64,000 nt of DNA from DATFJT01 sp965230755. GTDB taxonomy: Bacteria; Bacteroidota; Bacteroidia; Chitinophagales; Saprospiraceae. The notes under the pieces were generated by a model, which had not been told where the DNA came from, searched no databases, and saw only the letters and a program-made list of their open reading frames with translations. Below are positions 18,996-28,818 of the stretch, one piece after another; position 1 is the stretch's first letter; each line of letters starts with the position of its first letter. The position numbers and the translations under genes were made by a program. The stretch spans positions 62,001 to 126,000 of the forward strand of contig CBDDLT010000026.1 of NCBI GenBank assembly GCA_965230755.1, written 5' to 3'.

Positions 18996-19097
18996 CTTAT
19001 CTTTTCAGAATCTTACTTCTGATAGGATGTAGCACCCGGCCTGAACCCGGGTTGCTAAGATATCATCGGGCCTAATCCCTCCATCTTTCGCAATAAG
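18996..19097 (-). promoter_or_regulatory. SAM-I (S-box) riboswitch controlling the metH-metF operon
   Basis: Read on the minus strand, the leader contains the conserved S-box elements in order: GAAAGATGGAGGGA, GGCCCGATGA, TTAGCAACC, a GC-rich P3 hairpin CGGGTTCAGGCCGGG, TGCTACATCC, and a closing GAAAAGATAAG. This 3' segment pairs with the 5' CTTATTGC to form P1. SAM-I riboswitches bind S-adenosylmethionine and turn off methionine genes when it is abundant. It lies 49 bp upstream of the first metH gene. A clear U-run terminator does not follow, so control may act on translation. Confidence 0.93.
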
Positions 19098-19177
19098 GCA
19101 TTGTAAAGTTATGGAAAGTATGATAAGAATCAAGGAATTCGGGATTTTCTTTTTAAGATGTGCTGACTTTAGTAAAA

Positions 19178-19206
19178 GAGGAGCAGATCAACTCTAATCC
19201 GTCCTC
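19178..19206 (-). terminator. Terminator hairpin after the G8-domain gene
   Basis: GAGGA (19178-19182) pairs with TCCTC (19202-19206). T-runs lie on both sides, so it could work on either strand. It lies 16 bp after the stop of the G8-domain gene and separates it from the met operon leader. Confidence 0.5.
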
Positions 19207-19221
19207 TTTTTTTGTAGCTAT

Positions 19222-22200
19222 TTAGATATTTTGTACGATGAACTTTGAAGTCTTAGCCCCATGCTCATCAGAAACTCTTAAAATGTAAATTCCGGATTGT
19301 AAGCCAGTGGTACTGATTTGACTGACTCTGTGTAATGGACCTTGATGAATTATTTTACCATTGATATGATAGACCGAATACCAAGCCGAATCATCAAATC
19401 CAGAAGTATTAAGTCTAACTATATTTCCTTGAATTACAGGATTTGGATAAACAACTACTGATCTATTCGAGATGATTTGTCCCGTTTCTAAGGATCTATC
19501 ATTGCTCTCTTCAGTAAATTCTTGTCCAATAGATAATATGAAATTATCAAATCCAGCATAGCTTCCTTCCTCGCCTTTGTTTCTGAAAAAGATCTTTAAA
19601 TTTTGACCAATCGCAGAAGGGAAATCATCAGAATTAAATGATACGGTATAGTTGTCCCAGTCATCTGTAAGGGAGAAAATTTTATTGACGATATTGACGC
19701 TTCCATATCTCAATAGAATTTGAGCCTTAGCTTCCTCATCTTCCATATTAATAGCATCGAATTGTACAGTATAGCTTTTGCCAGATTCAATAAGTAATTC
19801 CAGGGTTTGATGAATATAATTATCTCCGGCCTCATGATAGCACATCCACTCTCCATCCGTAGTCTCCATCCATCCTTTTTCTATTCCCGAATCACCATCT
19901 CCACCTTTGTTCCATCCAGGAATTCGACTAAAATCATCTTCAAAATCTCCTTCACCAGGTTCTTCAAAACTAAAATTGATGATGTCTTGAAATTCAGGTT
20001 CGCCATCGTCATCTTTCATCTTGGTACAACCTGATATTTTCACATCATCGATATAAACCCAATCCGAGTTACCCGAAGCGTCGCATCTAAACCTGATCAC
20101 TGTGTTGTCAGAAAAACTCATACTGGATATGTTCACAACATCTGTATAAAATTCATCATTGTCGAATTCGTCTCCTTTATTCCACTCTTCTATCGTTGTA
20201 AAGTCATCACCTCCGTTGGTAGAAATCTGTAGCCAAAAGTCTTCATTGGCATTGTCCATGCTTCTTGCGAAGTAATTGAACTCGATGGCGATTTCCTCGT
20301 AATCACTTAAGTTGAGGATATCTGTGGTCATAACGGATGAATTCGTGTTGTCTCTCAATCGTACACTATATCGACCGCTCGAACTGTAGTCCTCGTCTCT
20401 GGCACTCCTTCGACAATCTGATCCTCCATCGTTCCATATGCCCCATCCTGATTCAAAATCATTGAAATCAATGGTAACCCATTCACATTCATCGCCCATG
20501 TCGATTAAGGAGAAATTAGCCACTACGTTTTTATCACTATTCATGGATATTGTAATTGGATTATTAGATCCAGTAAGATCTCCGGACCAATTGTCAAATT
20601 GAGAATCCGAATTGGGAGAAGCAGTTAAGGTAACCACTGTTCCTTCATCGTAACTGCCCCCTGCTGGATTTAGCGATACTGCACCATTGCCAACCGTACT
20701 TACACTTAAGGTGTATTGAGTAGGAGGATTATCGCTGCAGTTGATCGAATTAGAAAGGACATAAGCGGAATGACCGTTTGCATTTTGAGCCCTCAATCTG
20801 TATTGCAGTATTCCTGTTGACGAATTATTATCTGTATAAGAAGTCCCTGTAACAGAACTGTTCAATGTATACCAGCTGCCACTATCTATCCTTTTTTGTA
20901 TTAAATAGGAATTGGCACATTGTACAGATGACCAGGACAACTGAATGCTCGTACAATTGTTGTTTTGAGCCGAAAATGATGAAGGTGGCATTGGCACTGC
21001 TCCTTCACATGGATCCGAAGATACTTCTCCAACTTTTCCACCAATAACAATGGGATGAGTTACTGCTGAGCTAGGAGTAATTGTTCCCAGAAATGACTTG
21101 TTGTACTGATTTTTAAGTTGAGTGTTGGTTTTATTGGCATATTGATTCTTAACACAAGCTTCTCCATCATTACTAATTGTACATCGATTTCCCGATGTAA
21201 TCGGAGTGTAACTTGCGTCTTGCTCATTAAAATAAGCATTGGTATTATTAAAGGGGCCAAAGTCTAGTGTTACGACCTGTGGAGCAAAGAAATACAAAGG
21301 ATCCACTTTCTCTCCACTGATTAAAGGAAATCCTTTTCCAGTAACTTCGTCGTATATTATTTCAGCATCCATTACAATATTATTGTTAGAATTTTGAAAA
21401 TTAATGTTTCCTTTGATCAATACTTCCGATTGTGTCGGATTAACTGATAGCATACCAATACCAAAACCATCATCTTCATTACTCAAGTTTTCGCTCGCAC
21501 ATCCGACAAAAATATCAGTCCCCGAATTATTAAACGTACCTCCGTCAATGGTCACTTGGGCATTTTTGGGAAGCACAATTCCTACTGAATTTCCTGAGAA
21601 GCCCTCAACAGTATTGTTATTTAGTTTCCAGCGATGGGTATTATGGAAATAATCCATATCTATTCCAATAACTTCCGGTTCATCCTGAACAAAATCAGGA
21701 GCGGGATTCGTACCATAATCTTCATAACCCGTTCTAGATCCATATCCGAATATCTTTGAGTTCTGAATCGTAATATTTGTTGAAGTCTCATGACCGAACC
21801 CTGTTCGACCGATGTTCCATAAAACTGTTCCATCAAATACGAATTGCAATTGATCTTTATAATCTCCGGGAAGGTCATTCATCCAAGAATTGGGGTCTGT
21901 TTCACTAGGATCCGTTCTTTGATGAAATTCTGTATGCATATAATAGGTTTGTACACCTCGTACAAAATTATAAGCAGTATTATTATTGAAAGGTCGTGGT
22001 TGCAAGTACCATGTGTCTAATACGAAGTTGGGATATCTATTTTTCCAATCCTTTAACATTTGGTTTTGAGAAGGGAATTCCGATGCCGGAACATGGGCAT
22101 CAATATCTCCTCTTGCCGCACCCATTCCTTTTTCAATTAGTCCGTCTAACCAATATACATATGCATGGCCAGTGCAACCGGAAACCACATTTCCCTCTAC

Positions 22201-23640
22201 GGTTATACCGCCACTATGAAACCAAAAACCATCTCCCTGCCATGCAAAATCTTGACGATGTTCTCTTAGGTCAACAAGTGAGCCAGTTGGTCCACCTTCC
22301 GTGTAAGAATCTCTGGGACGTGGAGCTGTCATAATGGGATTTTCAGGATTAATAGTCCTAATAGCAATATTTTCAATGAAAGATCCGGTTTCATTACCAG
22401 CTTCTGTATTGAAAGCACCACCAACCACATCGTAGCTTACATTTTTTATAAAATTTACTCTTGCGGAGTGATTTACATATCCCCATCCCGGATCATTATT
22501 AACAACACATCCTTCTACTACTGCCGGAGTGGGTAGGGGAGTGATCGGTCTTGCCGGAAATACAGAATCATCTAGTCCACCTCGATGAAAATGAAAGGAG
22601 TAGCGTCCTCTTGGGTTCCTTTTGCCATTGGGTACCGGAGAACCTGTATTTTGATTGGCATCCAAATCCTCAAAGTCCCAGTCATCTAAAATAATTGATT
22701 TATCCGTTCTGCCAAGATTATTGGCTTCTACGTATTTAAAATTGACATCGAGATTATGCATAAACATAATATGACCACGCGGTTTGCGGAATTCACCTCC
22801 TATAGAACTTACACTAGGATTTTCAGAGGATATGACTATATTTCTACTCAAATTGGCAACATGTACATCCAGGTCAGGAGCTTGAGAAGGAGCTATATGA
22901 TCTCTCACTAGTGGAGGAGTAAATGTTATAATATTGTTTGAAATATTAGTGATGGTCACTACTTCATCGCTGCCGATCTCGTCTATACTTGATATTGAAG
23001 CGTTGGTTATCGGATCTGTTCCGGCTACTACCAATTGATCTCCAATCTTCCAACCTGTGGGCGCATAATCCAGGACGAATTCTGTAGACCCCGCTTTGGG
23101 GTGTGTCATTAAGGTCAACCAACTGGTCTTTTCGCTTCCTTGCATCGTTGTTGGGCCCATTAGAACAGCACCTGGTGCAAATCTGTCAGGGTCAAACGAA
23201 CTACTAGTACCACCCCTTTCTGCAAAAACTAAACTAGCCTTTCGGTCAGTTTGTATGGGATTAGAATTGGTTCCAATTTCTATTGTTCCCATCATTCCGC
23301 TAAAGAGATATTCTGTGCGCAATTCCGTATCGACGTCAGTAGCGAAAGCAAGCTTGCCACCATTATCTATCCGAACTGATTTGAATTCTTGAGATATCTT
23401 ATCATCTACGGTTACGGTAATTCCCTCTGGGATAAGAACGCGATCATCATCACCTGGCAAAGAGCCTCCCCAAGTAGAAGCGGAAGTCCAATTACCGGAG
23501 GAACTGGCTACTTTCGTTGCCGTGCCAGCCACCTGCATGGGTGATTGCGAAAATGCATAGGGACTGGAAAAGCCTAGAGAAAGCAAAAAAGCCAAAAACA
23601 TGTAAAGGAATCTTGGGTCAAATAAAGTATTAAAAGCCAT
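19222..23640 (-). CDS. Giant secreted G8-domain protein with T9SS sorting domain
   Basis: The 1,472-aa product has a signal peptide, then a G8 domain (about residues 40-150, with GNWTSASTWGG and LPGDDDRVLIPEG). A long right-handed parallel beta-helix (to about 830) follows. After that come a fibronectin III-like unit (about 905-990), an InlB-type bacterial repeat with VGNGAVSLNPAGGSY (about 995-1065), two carbohydrate-binding-like sandwiches (about 1070-1370), and a C-terminal Por/T9SS domain (VVYPNPV...GIYILRVSD...). G8 plus beta-helix occurs in CEMIP/TMEM2-type hyaluronan proteins, so surface polysaccharide binding or cleavage is inferred. Start ATG 23640 immediately precedes the signal peptide. 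Confidence 0.88.
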   Translation of the reverse strand: MAFNTLFDPRFLYMFLAFLLSLGFSSPYAFSQSPMQVAGTATKVASSSGNWTSASTWGGSLPGDDDRVLIPEGITVTVDDKISQEFKSVRIDNGGKLAFATDVDTELRTEYLFSGMMGTIEIGTNSNPIQTDRKASLVFAERGGTSSSFDPDRFAPGAVLMGPTTMQGSEKTSWLTLMTHPKAGSTEFVLDYAPTGWKIGDQLVVAGTDPITNASISSIDEIGSDEVVTITNISNNIITFTPPLVRDHIAPSQAPDLDVHVANLSRNIVISSENPSVSSIGGEFRKPRGHIMFMHNLDVNFKYVEANNLGRTDKSIILDDWDFEDLDANQNTGSPVPNGKRNPRGRYSFHFHRGGLDDSVFPARPITPLPTPAVVEGCVVNNDPGWGYVNHSARVNFIKNVSYDVVGGAFNTEAGNETGSFIENIAIRTINPENPIMTAPRPRDSYTEGGPTGSLVDLREHRQDFAWQGDGFWFHSGGITVEGNVVSGCTGHAYVYWLDGLIEKGMGAARGDIDAHVPASEFPSQNQMLKDWKNRYPNFVLDTWYLQPRPFNNNTAYNFVRGVQTYYMHTEFHQRTDPSETDPNSWMNDLPGDYKDQLQFVFDGTVLWNIGRTGFGHETSTNITIQNSKIFGYGSRTGYEDYGTNPAPDFVQDEPEVIGIDMDYFHNTHRWKLNNNTVEGFSGNSVGIVLPKNAQVTIDGGTFNNSGTDIFVGCASENLSNEDDGFGIGMLSVNPTQSEVLIKGNINFQNSNNNIVMDAEIIYDEVTGKGFPLISGEKVDPLYFFAPQVVTLDFGPFNNTNAYFNEQDASYTPITSGNRCTISNDGEACVKNQYANKTNTQLKNQYNKSFLGTITPSSAVTHPIVIGGKVGEVSSDPCEGAVPMPPSSFSAQNNNCTSIQLSWSSVQCANSYLIQKRIDSGSWYTLNSSVTGTSYTDNNSSTGILQYRLRAQNANGHSAYVLSNSINCSDNPPTQYTLSVSTVGNGAVSLNPAGGSYDEGTVVTLTASPNSDSQFDNWSGDLTGSNNPITISMNSDKNVVANFSLIDMGDECEWVTIDFNDFESGWGIWNDGGSDCRRSARDEDYSSSGRYSVRLRDNTNSSVMTTDILNLSDYEEIAIEFNYFARSMDNANEDFWLQISTNGGDDFTTIEEWNKGDEFDNDEFYTDVVNISSMSFSDNTVIRFRCDASGNSDWVYIDDVKISGCTKMKDDDGEPEFQDIINFSFEEPGEGDFEDDFSRIPGWNKGGDGDSGIEKGWMETTDGEWMCYHEAGDNYIHQTLELLIESGKSYTVQFDAINMEDEEAKAQILLRYGSVNIVNKIFSLTDDWDNYTVSFNSDDFPSAIGQNLKIFFRNKGEEGSYAGFDNFILSIGQEFTEESNDRSLETGQIISNRSVVVYPNPVIQGNIVRLNTSGFDDSAWYSVYHINGKIIHQGPLHRVSQISTTGLQSGIYILRVSDEHGAKTSKFIVQNI

Positions 23641-23984
23641 ATAACTGATTTTATAACAGGGTAGAATCATGACCTGTTGGAGTAAATAATATCAAGAGCG
23701 TTCCATTATGATTGATTCATATGTGAAACAAGCATCTAAGAATTTACCCTACTTATTTTTGCTTTTTTTCGGAATACGGAATAAGAAAAGTAGTTAGCGA
23801 TGTGAATTAGATGAGCTCAGTTTGTTATTTATTCGAGCAGGACTAAATCATAGGTTGACGAAGCTGTTTTATTTTGTTCGAATAAAATTAACTGATCAAT
23901 ACTTTGGCCAAAATACTGTTAAAATATGAGGGTGTTTGGGCTCTAAGGATTATATGATTGATCATCCTTCTACATCGGGTGATC
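23641..23984. other. Non-coding gap upstream of the G8 gene
   Basis: This 344-bp A+T-rich stretch contains no plausible gene. It probably carries the promoter of the minus-strand G8 gene and the 3' end region of the next lipoprotein gene. A weak inverted repeat, AGGAT...ATCCT, lies near 23945-23967. Nothing else is recognised. Confidence 0.4.
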
Positions 23985-24611
23985 CTAATTTTTATCCACC
24001 TTTTTCTCGATCTCCTGAAATACTTCTTCCAGCTCTTCTAAAGCATCTTTCAATTTTCCCTGGATTTCTTTGTCTTCTAAAACTTCTTTAACCTCTTCGA
24101 GACTTTCATTCAATTCTTCTCTGAATTCTTCATCCTCTAATCGAGTTTTTACTTCGTCCAGTTTATCCTCTAGTTCATCCTTCAAATCCTCATCCCAAAC
24201 TTCTTTCAATTCCTCAATGGCTGACTCTAGATCCTCCTTTATATCATCATTGAAAATATTGGATATTTCGTCTATTGCACTTTCTATTTCTTCATCATCC
24301 AATGCTTCCTTGAGTGCATTGACTCCTCTTGTGGATCCATAGACCAGCGCATATTTGGCGATTCTGGCCTGTTCGAATATACCCATTTCACCTTCGTACT
24401 TTTCGTAAAGTTCTTCACTGAATTTTTGAAATTCTATGTCTTTTTTCTCCCAATCCTTTTGTGTGTAATTGTTCTTATTCTCTTTTATCTCTTCAATGAA
24501 TTCTTCATAATTCTCTAGATAAGCTTCTTTAGTATTAACTGAACTAGCGCAAGAAAAAAATAAGCTTAACAGGAGTGCGGCTAAAACTAAAAAAATGGCT
24601 TTTTGATACAT
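23985..24611 (-). CDS. Acidic coiled-coil lipoprotein
   Basis: The 208-aa product has a lipoprotein signal ending LFFSC (Cys about residue 21). After it comes an almost continuous charged helix with heptad-like Leu/Ile spacing. The last 100 residues repeat units such as DEDLKDELEDKLDEVK and REELNESLEEVKEVLEDK, a tandem helical repeat rich in Glu and Lys. It resembles DUF6565-type Bacteroidota lipoproteins, for which no function is known. It is likely anchored to the outer membrane or periplasmic face. Confidence 0.65.
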   Translation of the reverse strand: MYQKAIFLVLAALLLSLFFSCASSVNTKEAYLENYEEFIEEIKENKNNYTQKDWEKKDIEFQKFSEELYEKYEGEMGIFEQARIAKYALVYGSTRGVNALKEALDDEEIESAIDEISNIFNDDIKEDLESAIEELKEVWDEDLKDELEDKLDEVKTRLEDEEFREELNESLEEVKEVLEDKEIQGKLKDALEELEEVFQEIEKKVDKN

Positions 24612-24669
24612 CGTTATTCTTTTTTTAAATTAAACGCCACAAACATTACACATTGTTCCCACCGATCAT

Positions 24670-25911
24670 TTATTGTAGTTTCGGAGCGTATTTCTCCAGA
24701 GTATTATAGATATCGTAATACGCATTCACCCCTTCTTGGTTTTCAATATTGGTGTTGACCAAAAGTATTCTGCCTATTTTATCTTTTGAATTAAAAAACA
24801 TCAAAGTAGATACCCCAGGATCTCCACCGGTATGCCCTACATTGCCCGTTCCAGAAAAACCCATGAATATTCCAGAATTGTATTCATCGTCATAAGGATG
24901 ATTGGGATCTCTATCAACAAAATTTTCATCTTCTAATTGGATCTCGAAAAGCTCCGCATAACTTTCTTTCCTGAGCAATGTTCCGCTTCCTGAATATCCA
25001 TTGATCAATTCGACCAAATACTTGGCTAAATCACTTACATTGGTAAGAAGCCCACCATCCGGATAGCTAATCAATGAGTATAAAGGAATGGTAGTCTTCT
25101 GGTTAGAATATAATGAAGAAGCATGGTCCAAATCCACATCATCATAGCTCCAAGCAGATTGGTTCATTCCCAATGGCTCAAGAATATGTTCTGTAGTAAA
25201 TTCGGCATAGCTTTGATTCGAAACCACTTCAATGATGTAGGCAGCCAGGGAAGCACCAACGTTGGTGTATTCGAACATTTGTCCGGGAAGGTCCTTAGAA
25301 AATGCATTTTCACTATACCATTCACCTTCTTTCGATAAATAATTCTTCAGATATTCTGAAAGCGAAACCTTCAACTCGCTGGAATTAAAGTTTTGAGGGA
25401 TATTTTCAAACTTAACTCCAGTACTATCCGCTTTACTTCTCAAAACATAAGATTTACTCTCATAATTATCATTGTCTAGAATACTTGATGTATGGGTCGC
25501 TAAATGTCTAATTGTTATTGGATCATTCGGATGACTTGGATTCTCCACTTTAAAAGGAAGGAATTCATTCACCGGATCATCCAAATTCAGCAATTCCATT
25601 TCCTGAGCTTTCATCAGGGCAATGCCTATCAATGTTTTTGACACAGAAGCAATAGGTTGAACGGTATGGACAGTATAGGGTTTCTTCGAATTAACATCCG
25701 AAAAGCCTATCCCCTTTTCATAGCGCACTCCTGCAGAATCAACGATAGCTACTCCTAATCCATTAAAGAAATCTTTGCCTAAATCTGCAATTTCTGAGGT
25801 CAAGCTGTCTTTGATCAGTTGATCGTTCGTAGTTTGCCGGTCTGAATCCTTGTTTAGCTTGCAGGATAAGAGAGCAAAGATCCCTAAAAAAATGAGTAAG
25901 ATATTCTTCAT
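24670..25911 (-). CDS. Serine hydrolase, beta-lactamase/DD-peptidase (class C-like) lipoprotein
   Basis: The 413-aa protein begins with a lipobox (LLSCK, Cys about 17). The class C-type motifs follow in order: SVSK (S-x-x-K nucleophile, in IASVSKTLIG, about residue 90), YTNVGAS (Y-x-N, about 215) and HTGGDPG (H/K-T-G, about 360). This family includes esterases, DD-peptidases and AmpC-like enzymes, so the substrate cannot be assigned. A second serine hydrolase gene lies upstream on the same strand, 82 bp away. Confidence 0.85.
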   Translation of the reverse strand: MKNILLIFLGIFALLSCKLNKDSDRQTTNDQLIKDSLTSEIADLGKDFFNGLGVAIVDSAGVRYEKGIGFSDVNSKKPYTVHTVQPIASVSKTLIGIALMKAQEMELLNLDDPVNEFLPFKVENPSHPNDPITIRHLATHTSSILDNDNYESKSYVLRSKADSTGVKFENIPQNFNSSELKVSLSEYLKNYLSKEGEWYSENAFSKDLPGQMFEYTNVGASLAAYIIEVVSNQSYAEFTTEHILEPLGMNQSAWSYDDVDLDHASSLYSNQKTTIPLYSLISYPDGGLLTNVSDLAKYLVELINGYSGSGTLLRKESYAELFEIQLEDENFVDRDPNHPYDDEYNSGIFMGFSGTGNVGHTGGDPGVSTLMFFNSKDKIGRILLVNTNIENQEGVNAYYDIYNTLEKYAPKLQ

Positions 25912-25993
25912 TCAATATAGATTGATATGGTAAAAATCGATCGAAAGTATCAATTATCCCTATCAATTCCAAGCCAAGAATACCCGCTTATTT

Positions 25994-27103
25994 TTACTGT
26001 TTAATCTCTTTTATGGTTGGAACAATATAATCATTCAGCAATTCAGTAGTCTGGTTATGAGATTGCATGCCCCCGTTATAAAAAGTGCTGGTCAGTACAA
26101 CGACCAGTTCTAACTCCGGAATTACTGCAACTTTATTACCTCCCGTTCCAGTCATATAGTAGGCTCCTTCTCCACCAAATTCAGATATCCACCATAGGTA
26201 TCCGTAGTTGAAGCCTGGTCCAAATTCGATTTTAGCCTTTGGTGTAGTTGACTCAGTTACCCATTCTTCAGAGATGATTTGTTCGCCATTCCACTTGCCT
26301 TTATTGAGGTAGAGTTGCCCCATCTTTAACAAATCCCTGCTGCGCAAGCCAAGACCTCCACCAGTCATCGGAATCCCCAAAGGCGTCATTTGCCAATGGT
26401 ATTCTGTAATCCCCATCTTGCTAAAAAGACTTTCTTCCGCATAGCTTTTTAGATCACCACTTATCGTGTTGATCACATCCCCAAGCACAACTGTACCCGC
26501 GGTACAATAACTAAAACTTCTACCATACTCCGATTCTTCTGGTGTTTTAGCCCACTCTGGAAACCCCTTTATCGGAAGGTCCCAATAGAATTTTACCCAA
26601 TCTTCAACAAGGTACATGCGCTCCTCATTTCCCCTGGAAATCTGATTCCAATCATCACATTCAAGCATAGAGGACATGGTTAATAAGTCACTTATTGTAA
26701 TCTTATCCTTTCTGGAGTCGGGATAGTATATGTTTTCTCTTTTCGAATATTTCGAAGCGGGTTCATCTATAGAATTTAGTTTCTCATCATGGATTAAACA
26801 TCCGATCAATGTACTTGTAATGGATTTAGTGGCTGATCGAGTGTTGTGCAAAGCGGTAGGCTTACTGTCATTATAATATCCTTCATAGATCAATTTCCCT
26901 TGATGAGCTATCAAGACACTGGTTATTTGCTGATAGTGCTCGATGGAAATGAGGCTATCCATTTTTTGAAGTCTAGGATTGCCATTCAGTATATAGTCTG
27001 TTTTCCAATCTCCTTTAAACTGCAAAGGCAAAAAAGGATTTTGCTGTGCTTCTGCTTGGATAAATAATAGGATCATTGCCCATATTACTAAGAATGCTCT
27101 CAT
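25994..27103 (-). CDS. Secreted serine hydrolase (beta-lactamase-related)
   Basis: The 369-aa product has a signal peptide (MRAFLVIWAMILLFIQAEAQ). The S-x-x-K motif is in RSATKSITSTLIG (about residue 92) and the Y-x-x-type motif in FSYCTAGTV (about 205). A GGGLGLRSRDLLKMG block and a late GTGGNKV motif follow. These match 6-aminohexanoate-dimer-hydrolase or AmpC-like esterases. I used ATG 27103 because it starts the signal peptide; the frame opens earlier at 27148. It lies 57 bp downstream of an AraC regulator, a possible controller. Confidence 0.85.
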   Translation of the reverse strand: MRAFLVIWAMILLFIQAEAQQNPFLPLQFKGDWKTDYILNGNPRLQKMDSLISIEHYQQITSVLIAHQGKLIYEGYYNDSKPTALHNTRSATKSITSTLIGCLIHDEKLNSIDEPASKYSKRENIYYPDSRKDKITISDLLTMSSMLECDDWNQISRGNEERMYLVEDWVKFYWDLPIKGFPEWAKTPEESEYGRSFSYCTAGTVVLGDVINTISGDLKSYAEESLFSKMGITEYHWQMTPLGIPMTGGGLGLRSRDLLKMGQLYLNKGKWNGEQIISEEWVTESTTPKAKIEFGPGFNYGYLWWISEFGGEGAYYMTGTGGNKVAVIPELELVVVLTSTFYNGGMQSHNQTTELLNDYIVPTIKEIKQ

Positions 27104-27160
27104 ATTGTACAAAATTTTATCGCAATTTGCACTTACTGGCAAAGACAAAATAGGAAATTA

Positions 27161-27967
27161 TTAACCTATGGTTTTAATGATCTTCTTTGGAGATACTTTG
27201 AAGTGTTTTTTTAGATCAGCTATCATATGACTTTGATCGTAATAATTATTCAGATAAGCCACTTCAGTCAAGCTATATTTTTTGGATAAAATGGAAGCTA
27301 TGGTCTTATGCAATCTTACTTCTCGGCAATATTGACCAAAGGAGATGCCCTGATGTTTGTGAAAAGCTCGTGATAAATACACGGGATGGATACCAAGCTG
27401 CTCACTGAGCGTCTTAAGCGATAGATCTTCACCAATGTTTTCATGAATAAGTTCTATGATTCTAGAGAACCATTGGGGCTTTTTAGAGCGATCATTATTG
27501 AGGTCTTTTCTTATGGTGGATAACAGTTCTATGACCAGCATTTCGACACTAGTTTCCGAAAAAGCATCAGCTTTTTTTGATTCCAATAGAATATGGAAAA
27601 GCAAATTCTTTGCTTTGGGGTTTTCTATGTTCAGACTTCCTTCAATAGCATCAATACTCAAGTCGAATCGATTGATCCATCGCTCATTGATTTCGATATG
27701 AGCTCCTCGGGTATACTCATCAGGTTTCATATTGCGATGGGAATCTTGCCAATTGTGAAATACCAAACTTCCCTGTTCGAGTGAATAGCTTTCTTTCTTG
27801 TTTTCCTCCTTGAGTTTACCGGCAAGAAGAAAAGTAAAATAGGGGTTTTCATGATAGTGCCAATGAACATATTCATGGGTGTATTCCGTATCAGTGACGG
27901 TGACGCCATTGATATGACTCTTAAAGTTCGAATTGCCGTAGAATTGTCCTTCTTTTAGTTCTTTCAT
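27161..27967 (-). CDS. AraC-family transcriptional regulator with cupin sensor
   Basis: The 268-aa protein has an N-terminal cupin-like sensor (residues about 20-110, with YVHWHYHENPYFTFLLAGKL and LVFHNWQDSHRN). Its C-terminal AraC DNA-binding domain (about 165-265) contains LKTLSEQLGIHPVYLSRAFHK and QSHMIADLKKHFKVSPKK. It probably responds to a small molecule through the cupin. The serine hydrolase gene downstream is the nearest candidate target. Confidence 0.88.
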   Translation of the reverse strand: MKELKEGQFYGNSNFKSHINGVTVTDTEYTHEYVHWHYHENPYFTFLLAGKLKEENKKESYSLEQGSLVFHNWQDSHRNMKPDEYTRGAHIEINERWINRFDLSIDAIEGSLNIENPKAKNLLFHILLESKKADAFSETSVEMLVIELLSTIRKDLNNDRSKKPQWFSRIIELIHENIGEDLSLKTLSEQLGIHPVYLSRAFHKHQGISFGQYCREVRLHKTIASILSKKYSLTEVAYLNNYYDQSHMIADLKKHFKVSPKKIIKTIG

Positions 27968-28069
27968 TTTTTAAAGATGCCATCTCAGTTGATGACTTGT
28001 AATGGAATTTTGATTGACTCTGAATTAAGCAACGAATATAATTGAATTATAGATTGGATGTAAGGATGA

Positions 28070-28558
28070 TTATTTGTTTTCCTTTAGCACAGATCTTGCA
28101 TGGTCGAATAAGTTTTCGAATGCATCGAGACCAATAGTATCAGGCCGAATATCTTCTCTGGAGCTTAATCCCATGAACACATTGACAAATTTTATGCTTC
28201 CATTCTTATTGGAAATGCTCCAATATCCTCCGTCGCGAACATCGGGATTATTATAGTGCTTATCTCCATCCCATGGCTCCAACTCACGTAATAGAGATTC
28301 AAACTTAGTCTGGTCAGAAGCTATTGCAAAACTTCTGGTATGCATTGGGTTTTCCTGATCTCTCATGATAATTCTTACTGAATCCTTATTGATTTTGATG
28401 GTACTGGGATGTAGGCTTGATCCTTTACCGTAGGGGCCCCATTCGATTGTATATGGATAATCTAGTTCAGCTTGTTTATTGTCTTTAGAATCAACTTGGT
28501 GGGAACAACTTGCGATGATTAAGCTTGATGCGATAAGGGTGAGTAGTTTGAGGTTCAT
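28070..28558 (-). CDS. Hypothetical lipoprotein
   Basis: The 162-aa product has a clear lipobox (SLIIASCS, Cys about 18). The mature part is mixed beta with no recognised family; a YTIEWGPYGKGSSLHPSTI stretch and a GYWSISNKNG segment suggest a small sandwich domain. It is the last ordinary gene before the accessory block that begins around 28.7 kb. Confidence 0.65.
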   Translation of the reverse strand: MNLKLLTLIASSLIIASCSHQVDSKDNKQAELDYPYTIEWGPYGKGSSLHPSTIKINKDSVRIIMRDQENPMHTRSFAIASDQTKFESLLRELEPWDGDKHYNNPDVRDGGYWSISNKNGSIKFVNVFMGLSSREDIRPDTIGLDAFENLFDHARSVLKENK

Positions 28559-28742
28559 TTTTTGATCTTATTTCTATTAGTAGAAACCATGCTTTTGCTG
28601 GTTTTAGTATTGGAGGTGAGTTGTGTTTTCGAGTTGTTAGATTTAAGGGATGATTATATGCAGCTTCTCTCGACGCAGGAGAGATATGCTGTCATCATAT
28701 ATTGTTACACGGGGTTACCTAATTTAGTTAATATTAGAAGCA

Positions 28743-28761
28743 CCCAACGGGGGGCGTTGGG
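28743..28761. repeat. GC-rich palindrome at the edge of the accessory block
   Basis: CCCAACG and CGTTGGG (7-bp arms, 5-nt loop) lie 58 bp downstream of the last minus-strand gene of the block. The arms fit the integron core consensus (RYYYAAC / GTTRRRY) in one orientation, or they may simply form a terminator stem. A second composite hairpin is found at 28661-28691 (CAGC, TCTCTC, GAGAGA, GCTG). No gene is seen between 28559 and 28818. Confidence 0.45.
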
Positions 28762-28818
28762 GTAATTTCTTCTATATTCGATTCTATTCATTCTTTAGAG
28801 CACTATAAAGTCAGATTG

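Noticed and set aside
28562..28765. Plus-strand frame of 67 aa near the block edge
   Set aside because: Composition is hydrophobic then random, it crosses two hairpins, and no family resemblance is seen.
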